From contig CAZBED010000007.1 of NCBI GenBank assembly GCA_964490845.1, positions 76,039-140,038 of the forward strand: 64,000 bases of DNA, in the 5' to 3' direction. The DNA comes from JADJSS01 sp964490845. Its GTDB lineage: Bacteria > Bacteroidota > Bacteroidia > Chitinophagales > JADIYW01. A program made the translations under genes and the position numbers. Positions 48,132 through 57,577 of this stretch are shown one piece after another (positions within the stretch are counted from its first letter, which is position 1; each line of letters begins with the position of its first letter). The notes below the pieces were generated by a model that was given only the letters and a program-made list of their open reading frames with translations, searched no databases and was not told the origin of the DNA.

Positions 48132-48252
48132 ATAGCTGTAATTTGAATGGAGCAATTAGTTGCAGCAACAAAAATCAATTTTTAATTTGATTCTCCCGCC
48201 GTCTAAATACTCACTTGTGTTATTAAACACAAAATCCATACCATTTATTGTG

Positions 48253-49155
48253 TTAAAAGAAGTTAGCGACAAGCACCTTGTCTATTTTTTCTATCAGCTC
48301 ATGCGGGGTAAGGGCCTCTTTTTCCAGTATAAATTTGGTGACCAGCTGATTGGGAACCTCCTCAATATGATTAAAAATAACCTCCACATTTTCCGGAGGA
48401 TTCTTCCAGATTTCGTCTCCGGAACGTTCTTCTTTGCCGATAAACGTACCTAATACCGACTGTGGAAAGTATTTCTTATTCAGGATATTCCGGCTGTCCG
48501 CGAGCACAAAAACCGGAACCTTATAATACCGGGCTGCGGCGGCCAGCAGATGTGCTCCTGATTTGGTCATAAATGTTTCATGCATGATAATATCACAACC
48601 CATGAGCACGACGTCCACTTCCGGCAAAAAACGGCCAAGGCCGGCATCATCAATGACGGTTACTTTATTTCCTCTGGAAGCCAGTTCCGCAGCCTGCTCC
48701 TTCCCTATTTTATCCTGTAACGAAACCAGCTGAATTAAATTAAATTTCTTTTGGCTCACATTCAGCAAATCCACTAACGACTGAACATTAATATCATTAC
48801 CAAATAACAAGAGTGTTTTGTTGTCAAAATCAAATGTCTGGCCGGCAATTTCTGCTGTTTTTCTGTCTACATTTTTCCAGCGCTCATGAAAGACTTCCAG
48901 TAACTCCTTAATGACGATGGGCTGTCCTTCCGGATCTATCTTCAACAAAAAGTGATTGATGTAATGATTGACCGAAGTGATGTTTGGTTTTTCCGTGATG
49001 ACGGTCCGCAACCCCTGAATCATTTCACGCACTGACGTAGAAACCTTATTATCCGAAATGAGTGAAAAGAGATTATTCACCGTCTTAGTAGCATTCTGAA
49101 AAGCTTTTGCACTTTCCACAATCGGATTTTCGGTTATTTTTTTGAATAAACTCAT
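48253..49155 (-). CDS. IF-2B superfamily protein (eIF2B/MtnA/R15P-isomerase-like)
   Basis: 300 residues. The C-terminal half matches the IF-2B fold: L-L-L-F-G-N-D near 115, V-T-V-I-D-D-A-G near 165, then D-V-V-L-M-G-C-D-I-I and K-S-G-A-H-L-L-A-A-A-A-R-Y-Y-K-V-P-V-F-V-L-A-D-S near 185-220. In isomerases of this family the Asp of G-A-D-x-I and a Cys act in catalysis; here the motif reads G-C-D. The N-terminal 90 residues are helical. It may be a sugar-phosphate isomerase, but no pathway neighbour supports a substrate. The gene is divergent from nothing obvious and lies 121 bp upstream of the TonB-like gene. Confidence 0.75.
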   Translation of the reverse strand: MSLFKKITENPIVESAKAFQNATKTVNNLFSLISDNKVSTSVREMIQGLRTVITEKPNITSVNHYINHFLLKIDPEGQPIVIKELLEVFHERWKNVDRKTAEIAGQTFDFDNKTLLLFGNDINVQSLVDLLNVSQKKFNLIQLVSLQDKIGKEQAAELASRGNKVTVIDDAGLGRFLPEVDVVLMGCDIIMHETFMTKSGAHLLAAAARYYKVPVFVLADSRNILNKKYFPQSVLGTFIGKEERSGDEIWKNPPENVEVIFNHIEEVPNQLVTKFILEKEALTPHELIEKIDKVLVANFF

Positions 49156-49229
49156 TGCAGATTATAGGTTATAAAGTTATAAGTTATGTGTATTATTTTC
49201 TTAAATTTTAGTCGAATAATGAATAACCC

Positions 49230-49796
49230 TTAACTTACTTCTTGCTTCCATTTTATATTACATCCCATACTGGGAAATTGTTTATCGCTGACCGGCATCC
49301 CTATCAAGACAGCATCCAATGCGGCACGGATATCTTTACCATCCGATATGCTGTCATTCTTCGGGCGGGAATCATCCAACTGGCCGCGGTACACGCATTT
49401 CAGTTCCTTATCGTAAATACTGAAATCAGGGGTGCAGGCTGCATGGTAAGCTTTCGCTACTTCCTGCGATTCATCATACAGGTATGGGAACGGATAACCT
49501 TCTTCCAGAGCTGTCGCTTTCATTAATTCAGGGGAATCCTGCGGGTAGTTGACAACATCGTTGGAACTGATGGCAATAAATGAAACACCTTTTGGGATAT
49601 AATCATTCGCCAGAGTGACCAACTGTTTATTCACATGTTTGACATACGGGCAATGATTACAGATAAACATTACAACAGTTGCCCTCTCTCCTCTCAATTC
49701 CTGTAATGAAACCAATTTTCCGGAAACGGTATCCGGCAGGCAAAAACCGGGTGCCTGATAGCCTAACGGAATTCGGATAGTTTCAGTTGCTGCCAT
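49230..49796 (-). CDS. Thioredoxin-fold redoxin (AhpC/TlpA-like)
   Basis: 188 residues from the ATG at 49796. The active site C-N-H-C-P-Y (C46, C49) is at the start of the first helix of a redoxin fold, with A-P-G-F-C-L-P-D before it and a conserved Gly-Gln region G-Q-L-D-D-S-R-P near the end. The group is annotated as thioredoxin-family/AhpC-TSA proteins; the CNHC motif is common in it. It has no signal peptide, so it is cytosolic. It lies 53 bp downstream of the P450 gene on the same strand, possibly as a reducing partner. Confidence 0.88.
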   Translation of the reverse strand: MAATETIRIPLGYQAPGFCLPDTVSGKLVSLQELRGERATVVMFICNHCPYVKHVNKQLVTLANDYIPKGVSFIAISSNDVVNYPQDSPELMKATALEEGYPFPYLYDESQEVAKAYHAACTPDFSIYDKELKCVYRGQLDDSRPKNDSISDGKDIRAALDAVLIGMPVSDKQFPSMGCNIKWKQEVS

Positions 49797-49849
49797 GTTC
49801 AATCAAAAAAAGTTGTTGTTTCAAAAATACCAATATTCAATGTATATAC

Positions 49850-51214
49850 CTATTTCCTTTTCCACACTTTTGCATAAATAGGATGTTTGGAACGCAGCGT
49901 CACCAACGGGTCCAATTCAGGCACAAAATGTTCATCTACTTCGATAGTAAAACGCTGTAGAATCATGGCTAAGCATACCTGCATTTCCTGTATGGCGAAA
50001 TTATTACCGATGCATAATCTCGGGCCGCCGCCAAACGGAAAATAGGAGTATTTATGCTTTTCCTTCAGGTTTTCAATCGAAAACCTCTCCGGCACAAAAT
50101 CAAACGGATTTTCCCATACCTTTTCATCGTGATGCACCACATAAATGGGCATAATGATATTAGTATAAGGTGGAATCTCATAACCGTTAATTATATCTTT
50201 TTCTATGGTACGACGCCCCATAATCCATGCCGGCGGAAAACAGCGCATGGATTCATCAATCACCTGCTTGAGGTAATGCAATCCCCGTATGGTCTGTGCT
50301 GTAGGTATTTCACCTTTCAGTTCATTCTTTATTTCTTCATTCAAAACAGCGAGCTTATCCGGATACTGAGTAAGCAGATAAAAAGTCCAGCCCAATGCTA
50401 TCTGCGTGGTCTCATGCCCGGCGACAAAGATGGTTAATATCTCATCGCGCAGTTGCTTGTTGCTCATCACTTCGCCTGTCTCTTCATCACGGGCTTCCAT
50501 CAGCATAGACAACAAATCTTCATGATCTTCCTTTTGTTTCCTGCGTCTGTCTATGATGGAAAAGAACACATCGTCCATTGAATGCAGTACTTTTTTCTCT
50601 CTCAGATTATGCGGGGTGGGCACCCACTCCGGCAAGTGAAACGGATTGTCGATACGCTGTGTGATGAATTCACTTCCTTCAGAAACAAGATTATAAATCT
50701 TATCGGTAGTACTTCCTACTTCATTATAAAAAAGTGTACTGTTGACGATATCCAATGTCAGCTTATACAATTCTTTACCCAAATTGACCGGCTGATTTGT
50801 ATCGGCATACTTTTCCAGATGGTCGATGCATTTTTGGGTTTGTTCCACCATATTTTGGAACATCAGGTTGAGCTTTTCCTTGTGAAATGCCGGCTGCGCC
50901 AGCCTTCTCTGCCTTTTCCAGAATTCCCCCTCACTCGTCAGCAATCCGTTTCCCAGAAAAAGCCGGATAGAATCATATGCAAAACTTTTTGTGTAATTCT
51001 TATTGTTATCAACCAGCACATACTTTATCCATTCCGGGTCAGTCAGCACCATCACCTTGCGTGTCGGAACTTTTATCCGGTAGATATCTCCCATTTTTTT
51101 CTTTTGATTCTGAAAAAACTGAATGCGTTCATTTCTTAACTGCAATAAATTACCCAGAAATACATTCATCGTATCGGGGTGCGGGAGTTCTTCAAATTTT
51201 TTCGTCATTAACAT
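49850..51214 (-). CDS. Cytochrome P450
   Basis: 454 residues. The heme-thiolate loop is F-P-F-G-G-G-P-R-L-C-I-G with the axial C401. The I-helix reads A-G-H-E-T-T, the K-helix is E-S-M-R, and P-E-R-F follows before the heme loop. The sequence resembles the CYP102/CYP4-like group of fatty-acid or alkane hydroxylases (class I soluble type, no fused reductase). The stand-alone 2Fe-2S ferredoxin at 12631-12912 could be a donor, but this is a guess. A second ATG lies two codons in (51208). Divergent from mtgA. Confidence 0.93.
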   Translation of the reverse strand: MLMTKKFEELPHPDTMNVFLGNLLQLRNERIQFFQNQKKKMGDIYRIKVPTRKVMVLTDPEWIKYVLVDNNKNYTKSFAYDSIRLFLGNGLLTSEGEFWKRQRRLAQPAFHKEKLNLMFQNMVEQTQKCIDHLEKYADTNQPVNLGKELYKLTLDIVNSTLFYNEVGSTTDKIYNLVSEGSEFITQRIDNPFHLPEWVPTPHNLREKKVLHSMDDVFFSIIDRRRKQKEDHEDLLSMLMEARDEETGEVMSNKQLRDEILTIFVAGHETTQIALGWTFYLLTQYPDKLAVLNEEIKNELKGEIPTAQTIRGLHYLKQVIDESMRCFPPAWIMGRRTIEKDIINGYEIPPYTNIIMPIYVVHHDEKVWENPFDFVPERFSIENLKEKHKYSYFPFGGGPRLCIGNNFAIQEMQVCLAMILQRFTIEVDEHFVPELDPLVTLRSKHPIYAKVWKRK

Positions 51215-51275
51215 AACGTGGATATTTCAACAGAACCAAGTTACGTTACTTTTCCAACTTTGTAGTTAACATAAG

Positions 51276-51980
51276 ATGAATCTTTATCTGCGAAAAATAT
51301 GGAAATGGACAAAGCGAGCCGTCATCGCATTTTTTGTCTTAAGTATTTTGTCCACGGCCGCATTCCGCTTTATCCCTGTTCCTGTTACCCCGCTGATGCT
51401 TATCCGGAGTGTCGAGCAGATAGCAGACGGACAGTTTCCTGTCATTAAAAAAGATTGGGTTCCTTTGAAAGAAATGTCATCCAATATCGTGTTGGCTGTG
51501 ATAGCTTCTGAGGACCAGAAATTCGCGGAACATTTCGGATTTGATTTTGAAGCAATAGAAAAAGTTGTGAAGCAAAATGAGAAGTTAAAAAAACGCGGCA
51601 AACCCATCAAAGGCGGCAGTACTATCAGCCAGCAATGCGCTAAGAATGTCTATTTGTTTCCGCAACGCAGCTATCTGCGCAAAGGGCTGGAAGTTTATTT
51701 CACCTTTCTGATTGAGCTAATCTGGAGTAAAAAACGTATCATGGAAGTATACCTGAATGTAATTGAAATGGGCGATGGTATTTATGGTGTACAGGCGGCT
51801 TCCAAAACCTATTTTAAGAAGGATGCCAAAAACCTGACCTCGGCGGAGGCTGCCCTGATTGCAGCGGTATTGCCTAATCCGAGAAAATGGAATGCCGGCA
51901 AACCCAACGGGTATATCAACAAGCGAAAAAACTGGATTCTGCGCCAGATGGGGCATCTCAGAGGCACTGTAGAACTATAA
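51276..51980 (+). CDS. mtgA: Monofunctional peptidoglycan transglycosylase
   Basis: 234 residues. An N-terminal membrane anchor (about residues 14-30) precedes a GT51 domain with the catalytic E79 in S-E-D-Q-K-F, then K-G-G-S-T-I-S-Q-Q-C-A-K-N-V-Y-L, R-K-G-L-E-V-Y-F-T-F and Y-L-N-V-I-E-M-G-D-G-I-Y-G-V-Q-A-A-S. No transpeptidase domain follows. It polymerises lipid II on the outer face of the inner membrane. A small exported protein is encoded 10 bp downstream. Confidence 0.95.
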   Translation: MNLYLRKIWKWTKRAVIAFFVLSILSTAAFRFIPVPVTPLMLIRSVEQIADGQFPVIKKDWVPLKEMSSNIVLAVIASEDQKFAEHFGFDFEAIEKVVKQNEKLKKRGKPIKGGSTISQQCAKNVYLFPQRSYLRKGLEVYFTFLIELIWSKKRIMEVYLNVIEMGDGIYGVQAASKTYFKKDAKNLTSAEAALIAAVLPNPRKWNAGKPNGYINKRKNWILRQMGHLRGTVEL

Positions 51981-51990
51981 AAATTCAAAC

Positions 51991-52371
51991 ATGAAAACAC
52001 AAATTCTTACACTTCTTATTGTCACCGGCAGTTTCTCCGTGTTTGCAGGTGAAGTATTCCTCTGTAAATCCTATACAGGAAATGGCATTCCAAAGGAACC
52101 ACAGAGAGAATGGCAAGCAAAGACGGATAAAATCTGTGTCATTTATCATCACGACAAAACATATCCGGTCAGTGCAAAATACAAATTAAGCATCGCCAAA
52201 CGAGTGGAAAAATTTTACTTTGCCAGATTTTACAGCCAGGAAATGCCGGTAAAGAAAGGAACCAACTGGACTGCCACCTATTCCAAGATTGAAGAACCGG
52301 GAGATTATATCATTTCCATTATTGATGATAATGGCTATATATTAGGGGAACAAAACTGTACCATTAAATAA
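51991..52371 (+). CDS. Small exported protein of unknown function
   Basis: 126 residues with a signal peptide cleaved near V-F-A-G-E (residue about 19). The mature part has three cysteines (in F-L-C-K, K-I-C-V and Q-N-C-T) and strand-rich segments of the Ig-like kind (T-N-W-T-A-T-Y-S, G-D-Y-I-I-S-I-I-D-D). It follows mtgA by 10 bp, so the two are probably one transcript, but a functional link is not shown. Confidence 0.72.
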   Translation: MKTQILTLLIVTGSFSVFAGEVFLCKSYTGNGIPKEPQREWQAKTDKICVIYHHDKTYPVSAKYKLSIAKRVEKFYFARFYSQEMPVKKGTNWTATYSKIEEPGDYIISIIDDNGYILGEQNCTIK

Positions 52372-52436
52372 GCGGATAAGCTTCTGAGGAATAGTGCTAT
52401 TTTGCCGATTAATGTTATTTTTGCACCTCGTTACAG

Positions 52437-53588
52437 ATGAACTTTATCGATGCCTCCACCTATTATGTCCGTATGCAAACGCATCTGAAGTTTGTGTACA
52501 TCCATTGTATCATACGCCCCAGCCCCAGACGATTCATCATAGGCATCATCTATTTTATCGTTTTAAACGTCATTGGCATCACCAACACCCTCTGGAGGCT
52601 GATTGATGAGATCTTATTTCCCAACTACAGGCAAATTGAAATCAAACAACCCGTCTTCATCATCAGCAACCCGAGAAGCGGTTCTACCTTCATGCATCGT
52701 CTAATGTGCCTCGATGAAGAAAAGTTTGTATTCAACCTCCTTTACCAGACGACCTTCCCATCCATCACATTTTACAGGATGGTGCAGTTTTTCAATACGG
52801 TGGACAAAAAGATTGGAATGCCTTTGCGCAAACTATTGGATTTCGTGAATGGCAAACTATTCAAAGGCTGGGATGACATTCATGCCACCGGTTTTAATAA
52901 ATCCGATGAAGACGAGGGGCTGCATTTCATTTCCGGCATCTCTCCTTCCGTCGGACTGGCCACTCCGTTCCTGAAAGAATTCAAAGAGCTTTACATACCG
53001 GATAGATTGGATGCAAAAAGCAGGGAGGATATCAAGAAATTCTATCACGCCACCATTCAGCGATGGATGTACGCACTGGGTAGCGATAAAATATTCTTGA
53101 GTAAAACCGTGATGAGTTCCGGCAGGCTGGAATTGCTGCAGGAATTATTTCCGGATGTAAAAATCATCTTCTTAGTTAGAAGTCCGTATCAGGCGATTCC
53201 GTCGTTTACCTCCATGTTTGCTGAACCCTGGTCGCTGTTTTATCCCGCCATACCTGAAAACTCAGATGCCTACCGGGAATGGGGCGAACTGGGCATTGAA
53301 TATTACAAGTACTTCAATGAAAAAAAAGCTTCCTTTAAAAAAGAAAACCTGATGACCATTTCATATAATGATTTCATCGACCAGCCGAAAGAAACGATAC
53401 TGAAAATTTATGAGCAGCTCAAACTGGAAATAAAACCGGATTTCAGGGAACGCCTGGAACTGGCAACCTCCACCGCCAAACAATACACCAGCAAACACAC
53501 GTATTCTCTGGAAACCTACGGATTTGACAAGGAACATATTTATAAAGACCTGAAATTTATCTTTGATGAATTCGGGTTTGAGCAATAA
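52437..53588 (+). CDS. Sulfotransferase-family protein
   Basis: 383 residues. A hydrophobic helix (about residues 35-55) is followed by the PAPS 5'-phosphosulfate loop I-S-N-P-R-S-G-S-T-F-M-H-R (about residue 77) and the 3'-phosphate segment I-I-F-L-V-R-S-P-Y-Q-A-I-P-S (about residue 240). It should transfer a sulfate from PAPS to a lipid or glycan at the membrane. No PAPS synthesis genes are in the window. It is convergent with holA with 2 bp between the stops. Confidence 0.85.
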   Translation: MNFIDASTYYVRMQTHLKFVYIHCIIRPSPRRFIIGIIYFIVLNVIGITNTLWRLIDEILFPNYRQIEIKQPVFIISNPRSGSTFMHRLMCLDEEKFVFNLLYQTTFPSITFYRMVQFFNTVDKKIGMPLRKLLDFVNGKLFKGWDDIHATGFNKSDEDEGLHFISGISPSVGLATPFLKEFKELYIPDRLDAKSREDIKKFYHATIQRWMYALGSDKIFLSKTVMSSGRLELLQELFPDVKIIFLVRSPYQAIPSFTSMFAEPWSLFYPAIPENSDAYREWGELGIEYYKYFNEKKASFKKENLMTISYNDFIDQPKETILKIYEQLKLEIKPDFRERLELATSTAKQYTSKHTYSLETYGFDKEHIYKDLKFIFDEFGFEQ

Positions 53589-53590
53589 TC

Positions 53591-54589
53591 TCAATGCATA
53601 ATTTTATAGACTAATTCCTTCATCAGGTCGGCATCCGAGGTGCCTCCGGTGGCATACAACCCTTTTGCCTTGGCATCATACTCACAAAGCAGCTGAACAA
53701 TCTCTCTCGTTTTGGGAAGCGGATAATATTTCTGTCCGTCCGAAACATCTTTGTGTATCCATCCAATAACAGCGGCGGCGGTTTTCGCGTCGCCAATGGT
53801 CTGCACCACAAACAGTTTGCTGAAGTGATTGTACAGGTATGCTAAAATCATTATCAGCGGCCCTGCTTTGGGATTTTTCTCAAAATACAAGACCATTTTC
53901 ATAGCCTTAGAAAAATCGCGCTGAATGATAGCCTTATTGAATTCCGTGACGTTGTATTCTTTGGAAATACCGATATACTTTTCAATAATTTCTTCCGTGA
54001 TGGCCGCTTTTTCGGGCAGCATGACCGACAGCTTATCCAGTTCATTGGAAATTCTGGACAAATCATTGCCGAGGTTATCCGCCAGCACCTGCGCGGCAGC
54101 ATCCGTTATAGAAAAGTATTTCTTTTTGACATACGCAGAAATCCAGGACGGCAGTTTCTCCTCCGAAACTTTTTGCGATTCAAAATAGGTGGTTTTCTTT
54201 TCTATCGCTTTGGCAAGGCTGGTGCGTTTATCCAGTGTTTTATTTTTATGGCAGAAGACCAAAATCGTAGAAGCTGCCGGATTTTCCAGGTATTTTTCCA
54301 CCACTTCCCAGTCCTTCACTTTGTATTCCTGCGCCTCCCGGACAATAACCACTCTTCGCTCGGCAAATGTCGGATATTGCTTCGCTTCATTGATTACCTG
54401 AACCGGGTCGCTGTCCTTTCCGTAAAACAGGGAAAAATTAAAATCCTTTTCATGCGGCTCCAGCGCATTATCCGAGATAAAATTTTCGATTAGGTCGATA
54501 TAATATGATTCTTCGCCGCACAGAAAATAGACAGCATCAAATTTCTTTGCCTGCAAATCTTTCCAGATGGTATCGAGGGTAGCTGCCAA
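53591..54589 (-). CDS. holA: DNA polymerase III delta subunit
   Basis: 332 residues of the clamp-loader delta family. Near the N terminus is Y-F-L-C-G-E-E-S-Y-Y-I-D (the degenerate P-loop-like region), then R-R-V-V-I-V-R-E-A-Q and a C-terminal helical domain (about 215-330). The D-L-S-R-I-S-N-E-L-D-K-L-S segment near residue 177 is typical. It opens the beta clamp during replication. Length is normal. It is downstream of glmM, 104 bp away, on the same strand. Confidence 0.9.
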   Translation of the reverse strand: MAATLDTIWKDLQAKKFDAVYFLCGEESYYIDLIENFISDNALEPHEKDFNFSLFYGKDSDPVQVINEAKQYPTFAERRVVIVREAQEYKVKDWEVVEKYLENPAASTILVFCHKNKTLDKRTSLAKAIEKKTTYFESQKVSEEKLPSWISAYVKKKYFSITDAAAQVLADNLGNDLSRISNELDKLSVMLPEKAAITEEIIEKYIGISKEYNVTEFNKAIIQRDFSKAMKMVLYFEKNPKAGPLIMILAYLYNHFSKLFVVQTIGDAKTAAAVIGWIHKDVSDGQKYYPLPKTREIVQLLCEYDAKAKGLYATGGTSDADLMKELVYKIMH

Positions 54590-54693
54590 AATGTATTAAC
54601 GTTAACAGCACACAAGTTACAACTATAGGCTGCAATAAAAAACAGGCTGTCATGAAATTGATTCACACTACCCTGTGCATGTGCATAGAACAC

Positions 54694-56073
54694 TTATCCT
54701 TTCAGAATTTCGATAATATCGTTCTGCATTTTCTGCGCGATATTATTGGCCGTTTTTTCGGTTGAACTTTCCGCGTAAATCCGGATAATCGGCTCTGTGT
54801 TGGAGCCACGCAGATGCACCCAATCCTGGTCGATGTCTATGCGAAGCCCGTCGATGGTGTTCTGCGGATACTGCGCGTATTTCTCCTTTATTTTCTGGAT
54901 AATATTCGCCAGATCCATTCCGGGTTCGAGTTGTATTTTATTTTTTGAAATAACATACTTCGGATACTGCGCCCTCAAGGAGTGCATGCTTTTTCCGGAT
55001 GTTGCCAGGTGTGACAGGAATAAGGCAATTCCCGCCAATGCATCCCTGCCATAGTGCAATTCCGGATAGATAACACCTCCGTTTCCCTCTCCGCCGATGA
55101 TGGCGTTTACCGCTCTCATTTTTTCCACCACATTCACCTCACCCACCGCGGAAGCATGATATTCCACCCCGTGTTTCTGGCTGATATCCCGCAGCGCTTT
55201 GGTGGACGATAAATTAGAAACGGTATTTCCTTTTTTATGCTGCAGCACATAATCCGCAACAGCCACCAGCGTAAACTCTTCTCCAAACGGAATGCCCTGT
55301 TCGTCGATGAATGCCAGGCGGTCCACATCCGGATCCACGGCGATGCCGATATCCGATTTCGTCTGTTTCACCTCAGATGCCAGATTGGCCAGGTGTTCGG
55401 GCAGCGGTTCGGGATTGTGCGCGAATTTGCCGGTAGGCTCACAATACAGCTCCACAATATTTTCCACTCCCAATGCCTTCAATAATTTTGGAACGGCAAT
55501 ACCACCCACACTGTTAACGGCATCCACCACCACTTTAAATTTTTTGGCTTTGATCGCCTCCGTGTTCACCAACGGAATGGCCAGTATCTTTTCTATGTGA
55601 TAATCGAGGTAGTCTTTCTGAGTGACTACACCCAGCTGGTCCACTTCCACAAAATCAAACTTTCCGGAATTGGCGCGCTTCAATACATCCTGTCCCACTT
55701 TTTCTGAAATAAATTCCCCTTTATTGTTCAGCAATTTCAGCGCATTCCATTGCTTCGGATTGTGGCTCGCCGTAATGATGATGCCTCCATCCGCCTGTTC
55801 TGCCGTCACCGCCATCTCTACAGTCGGCGTGGTTGCCAGTCCGATGTCTATTACGTCCAGTCCGATGCCCAGCAGGTTGCCCACAACAATATGATGCACC
55901 ATCTCGCCGGAGATGCGGGCATCTCTGCCCACCACGACTTTTTTTCCGTCTTTCTGTTTGAGAATGGTACCGAACGCCAATGCGAATTTCGCGATATCAA
56001 TCGGTGTCAGCGCATCACCCGGTTTTCCACCTATCGTCCCACGGATACCTGATATGGATTTTATTAATGACAC
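54694..56073 (-). CDS. glmM: Phosphoglucosamine mutase
   Basis: 459 residues of the alpha-D-phosphohexomutase family. The phosphoserine loop is T-A-S-H-N-P (S103), the metal loop is D-P-D-V-D-R-L-A, the sugar loop is G-E-G-N-G-G-V-I, and the phosphate-binding loop is R-G-S-N-T-E-P-I-I-R. It interconverts glucosamine-6- and -1-phosphate for UDP-GlcNAc synthesis. The start codon is adjacent to a normal N terminus (S-G-I-R-G-T). GlmM and phosphomannomutases share these motifs, so the sugar is an inference from family similarity. Confidence 0.88.
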   Translation of the reverse strand: MSLIKSISGIRGTIGGKPGDALTPIDIAKFALAFGTILKQKDGKKVVVGRDARISGEMVHHIVVGNLLGIGLDVIDIGLATTPTVEMAVTAEQADGGIIITASHNPKQWNALKLLNNKGEFISEKVGQDVLKRANSGKFDFVEVDQLGVVTQKDYLDYHIEKILAIPLVNTEAIKAKKFKVVVDAVNSVGGIAVPKLLKALGVENIVELYCEPTGKFAHNPEPLPEHLANLASEVKQTKSDIGIAVDPDVDRLAFIDEQGIPFGEEFTLVAVADYVLQHKKGNTVSNLSSTKALRDISQKHGVEYHASAVGEVNVVEKMRAVNAIIGGEGNGGVIYPELHYGRDALAGIALFLSHLATSGKSMHSLRAQYPKYVISKNKIQLEPGMDLANIIQKIKEKYAQYPQNTIDGLRIDIDQDWVHLRGSNTEPIIRIYAESSTEKTANNIAQKMQNDIIEILKG

Positions 56074-56189
56074 TATTTAAAATTTAGTGAGGCAAATGTA
56101 GACAATAAAGCTCTACGAACGAAAAGTAAAGATTCTAACACGTGTTAAAATAACATTGAGGTAAGAAAAAAATACAAAAAGATTAATGT

Positions 56190-56744
56190 CTATTTGCTCC
56201 TTTCCGGAGATAAACCCAGGGATTTCGGATATGCCGCTTTTATCCACTCATAAGCGCCGAAAAGTAATGCTACAAAGAATACATCCCCGAGCAGGCTGTA
56301 CTGAAAAAACGGAATCGCCATGATAAAACATTTGGTAAGGCCGGCCGCATCCGCAGTGTACAAACCGCCGAACATCCACACCCCCATATTGGTGATGATG
56401 AAAAACAATACGGAACTGACGAGTGTAACCGCAGCCGTTTTGACCACGTTGATTTTATCGGAATGCAGCAACCAGCCCAGGCACACACTCAGCAGAATAG
56501 CGCCGTACACAAAAAAGATGGTATTGTGCAGCAGGGTATAGTTATTGACATAAGAAAGCAACACATCACTCACCAGCATAGCCAGCACGGGAATAAGCAG
56601 CGACCATCTCTTATCCTGAAATTTAGCACCGGCAAACAAGGCCATCGCCATAACGGGCGTAACATTGAATGGATGCGGGATAAGCCTGAAAATGACGGTT
56701 GCTGTGATTAAACCTGTAATTACCCAAAATTTTGATGTGTTCAT
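56190..56744 (-). CDS. DUF6580-like membrane protein
   Basis: 184 residues with five hydrophobic segments and short loops. The segments N-V-T-P-V-M-A-M-A-L-F-A-G-A near residue 29, then M-G-V-W-M-F-G-G-L-Y-T and I-P-F-F-Q-Y-S-L-L-G-D near 120-155, match the DUF6580 group, which resembles ECF transporter S components. The substrate is unknown. It is 116 bp downstream of the glmM start on the same strand as the NUDIX gene but has its own context. Confidence 0.75.
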   Translation of the reverse strand: MNTSKFWVITGLITATVIFRLIPHPFNVTPVMAMALFAGAKFQDKRWSLLIPVLAMLVSDVLLSYVNNYTLLHNTIFFVYGAILLSVCLGWLLHSDKINVVKTAAVTLVSSVLFFIITNMGVWMFGGLYTADAAGLTKCFIMAIPFFQYSLLGDVFFVALLFGAYEWIKAAYPKSLGLSPERSK

Positions 56745-56842
56745 TTGATGTCTGTTGTGTTACAAATATAAAAAGTAAAACTGAAATTTGTTCATTTCAG
56801 AAATCATTGTTCAAAAATGATGCTCTTCAGGGCTTTTGTCTA

Positions 56843-57382
56843 CTATTTTTCCGGAAATGTAGCCAGATGGGTGTTGAAAACACCTGTTTTTCTGTCTTCA
56901 AAGAATTTGCGGAGGGCGAAGGCGGAGGAAGAGAATGCCATTTCCTTCCAGGGAATTTCCTCTTCGGCGAACAGGGCCGATTCGATGCTTTCCTCACCGT
57001 TTCGGATGATGCCGTCTTTGAGGCGCGCGAGGAAGTGGATATACACCTGATTCGCCTGGGGCAGGTTATAGACCGTCAGTACCTGCCGGATTTCAATTTC
57101 CGCGCCCGCCTCTTCCCAGGTTTCCCGGATGGCGCCGTCTTCGGCTTTTTCAAAATCTTCGAGGTATCCGGCGGGCAGGTTCCAGTATCCGCGGCGCGGC
57201 TCTATGGCACGGCGGCAAAGCAGCACTTTATCTTCCCATACACAGAGGGCACCCACCACCAGTTTGGGATTGGTGTAGTGGATGGTGTTGCAATGTTCGC
57301 AGACGATGCGTTCGCGGCCTTCGGCGGGTTTGAGGACGACGGGCTGCCCGCAGGCGCTGCAAAATTTCTGAAGCGGAAACAT
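56843..57382 (-). CDS. NUDIX hydrolase with N-terminal zinc ribbon
   Basis: 179 residues. A zinc ribbon C8-x2-C11...C28-x2-C31 precedes the Nudix domain. The Nudix box G-x5-E-x7-R-E-x2-E-E-x-G runs from G72 to G93 without deviation, preceded by W-N-L-P-A. The zinc ribbon plus box resembles ADP-ribose or NADH pyrophosphatase (NudC-like) proteins. It cleaves a nucleoside diphosphate derivative; substrate not known. The gene looks GC-richer than its neighbours, which is also why a long open frame appears on the opposite strand. Confidence 0.9.
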   Translation of the reverse strand: MFPLQKFCSACGQPVVLKPAEGRERIVCEHCNTIHYTNPKLVVGALCVWEDKVLLCRRAIEPRRGYWNLPAGYLEDFEKAEDGAIRETWEEAGAEIEIRQVLTVYNLPQANQVYIHFLARLKDGIIRNGEESIESALFAEEEIPWKEMAFSSSAFALRKFFEDRKTGVFNTHLATFPEK

Positions 57383-57577
57383 GCAGACAAGTTAGCAGTA
57401 AAATTTCAGATGACAAAAAAAATCACATTGAGTATAATAATCTATTTATACTGTGTTTAAAATAGTAATTTTTGATATTGATTCCTTTAATACTAAAGCT
57501 ATAAAAGTGGTTTTTAATACAATTAACCTATATTCCTGCTGGTGGTTTTAAAAGAATGACTTAATTAAAATATATTT

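Noticed and set aside
56732..57460. Long open frame of 242 codons on the plus strand opposite the NUDIX gene
   Set aside because: The NUDIX gene on the minus strand has a complete catalytic box and zinc ribbon. The plus-strand frame is the mirror of a GC-rich gene and has no motif.
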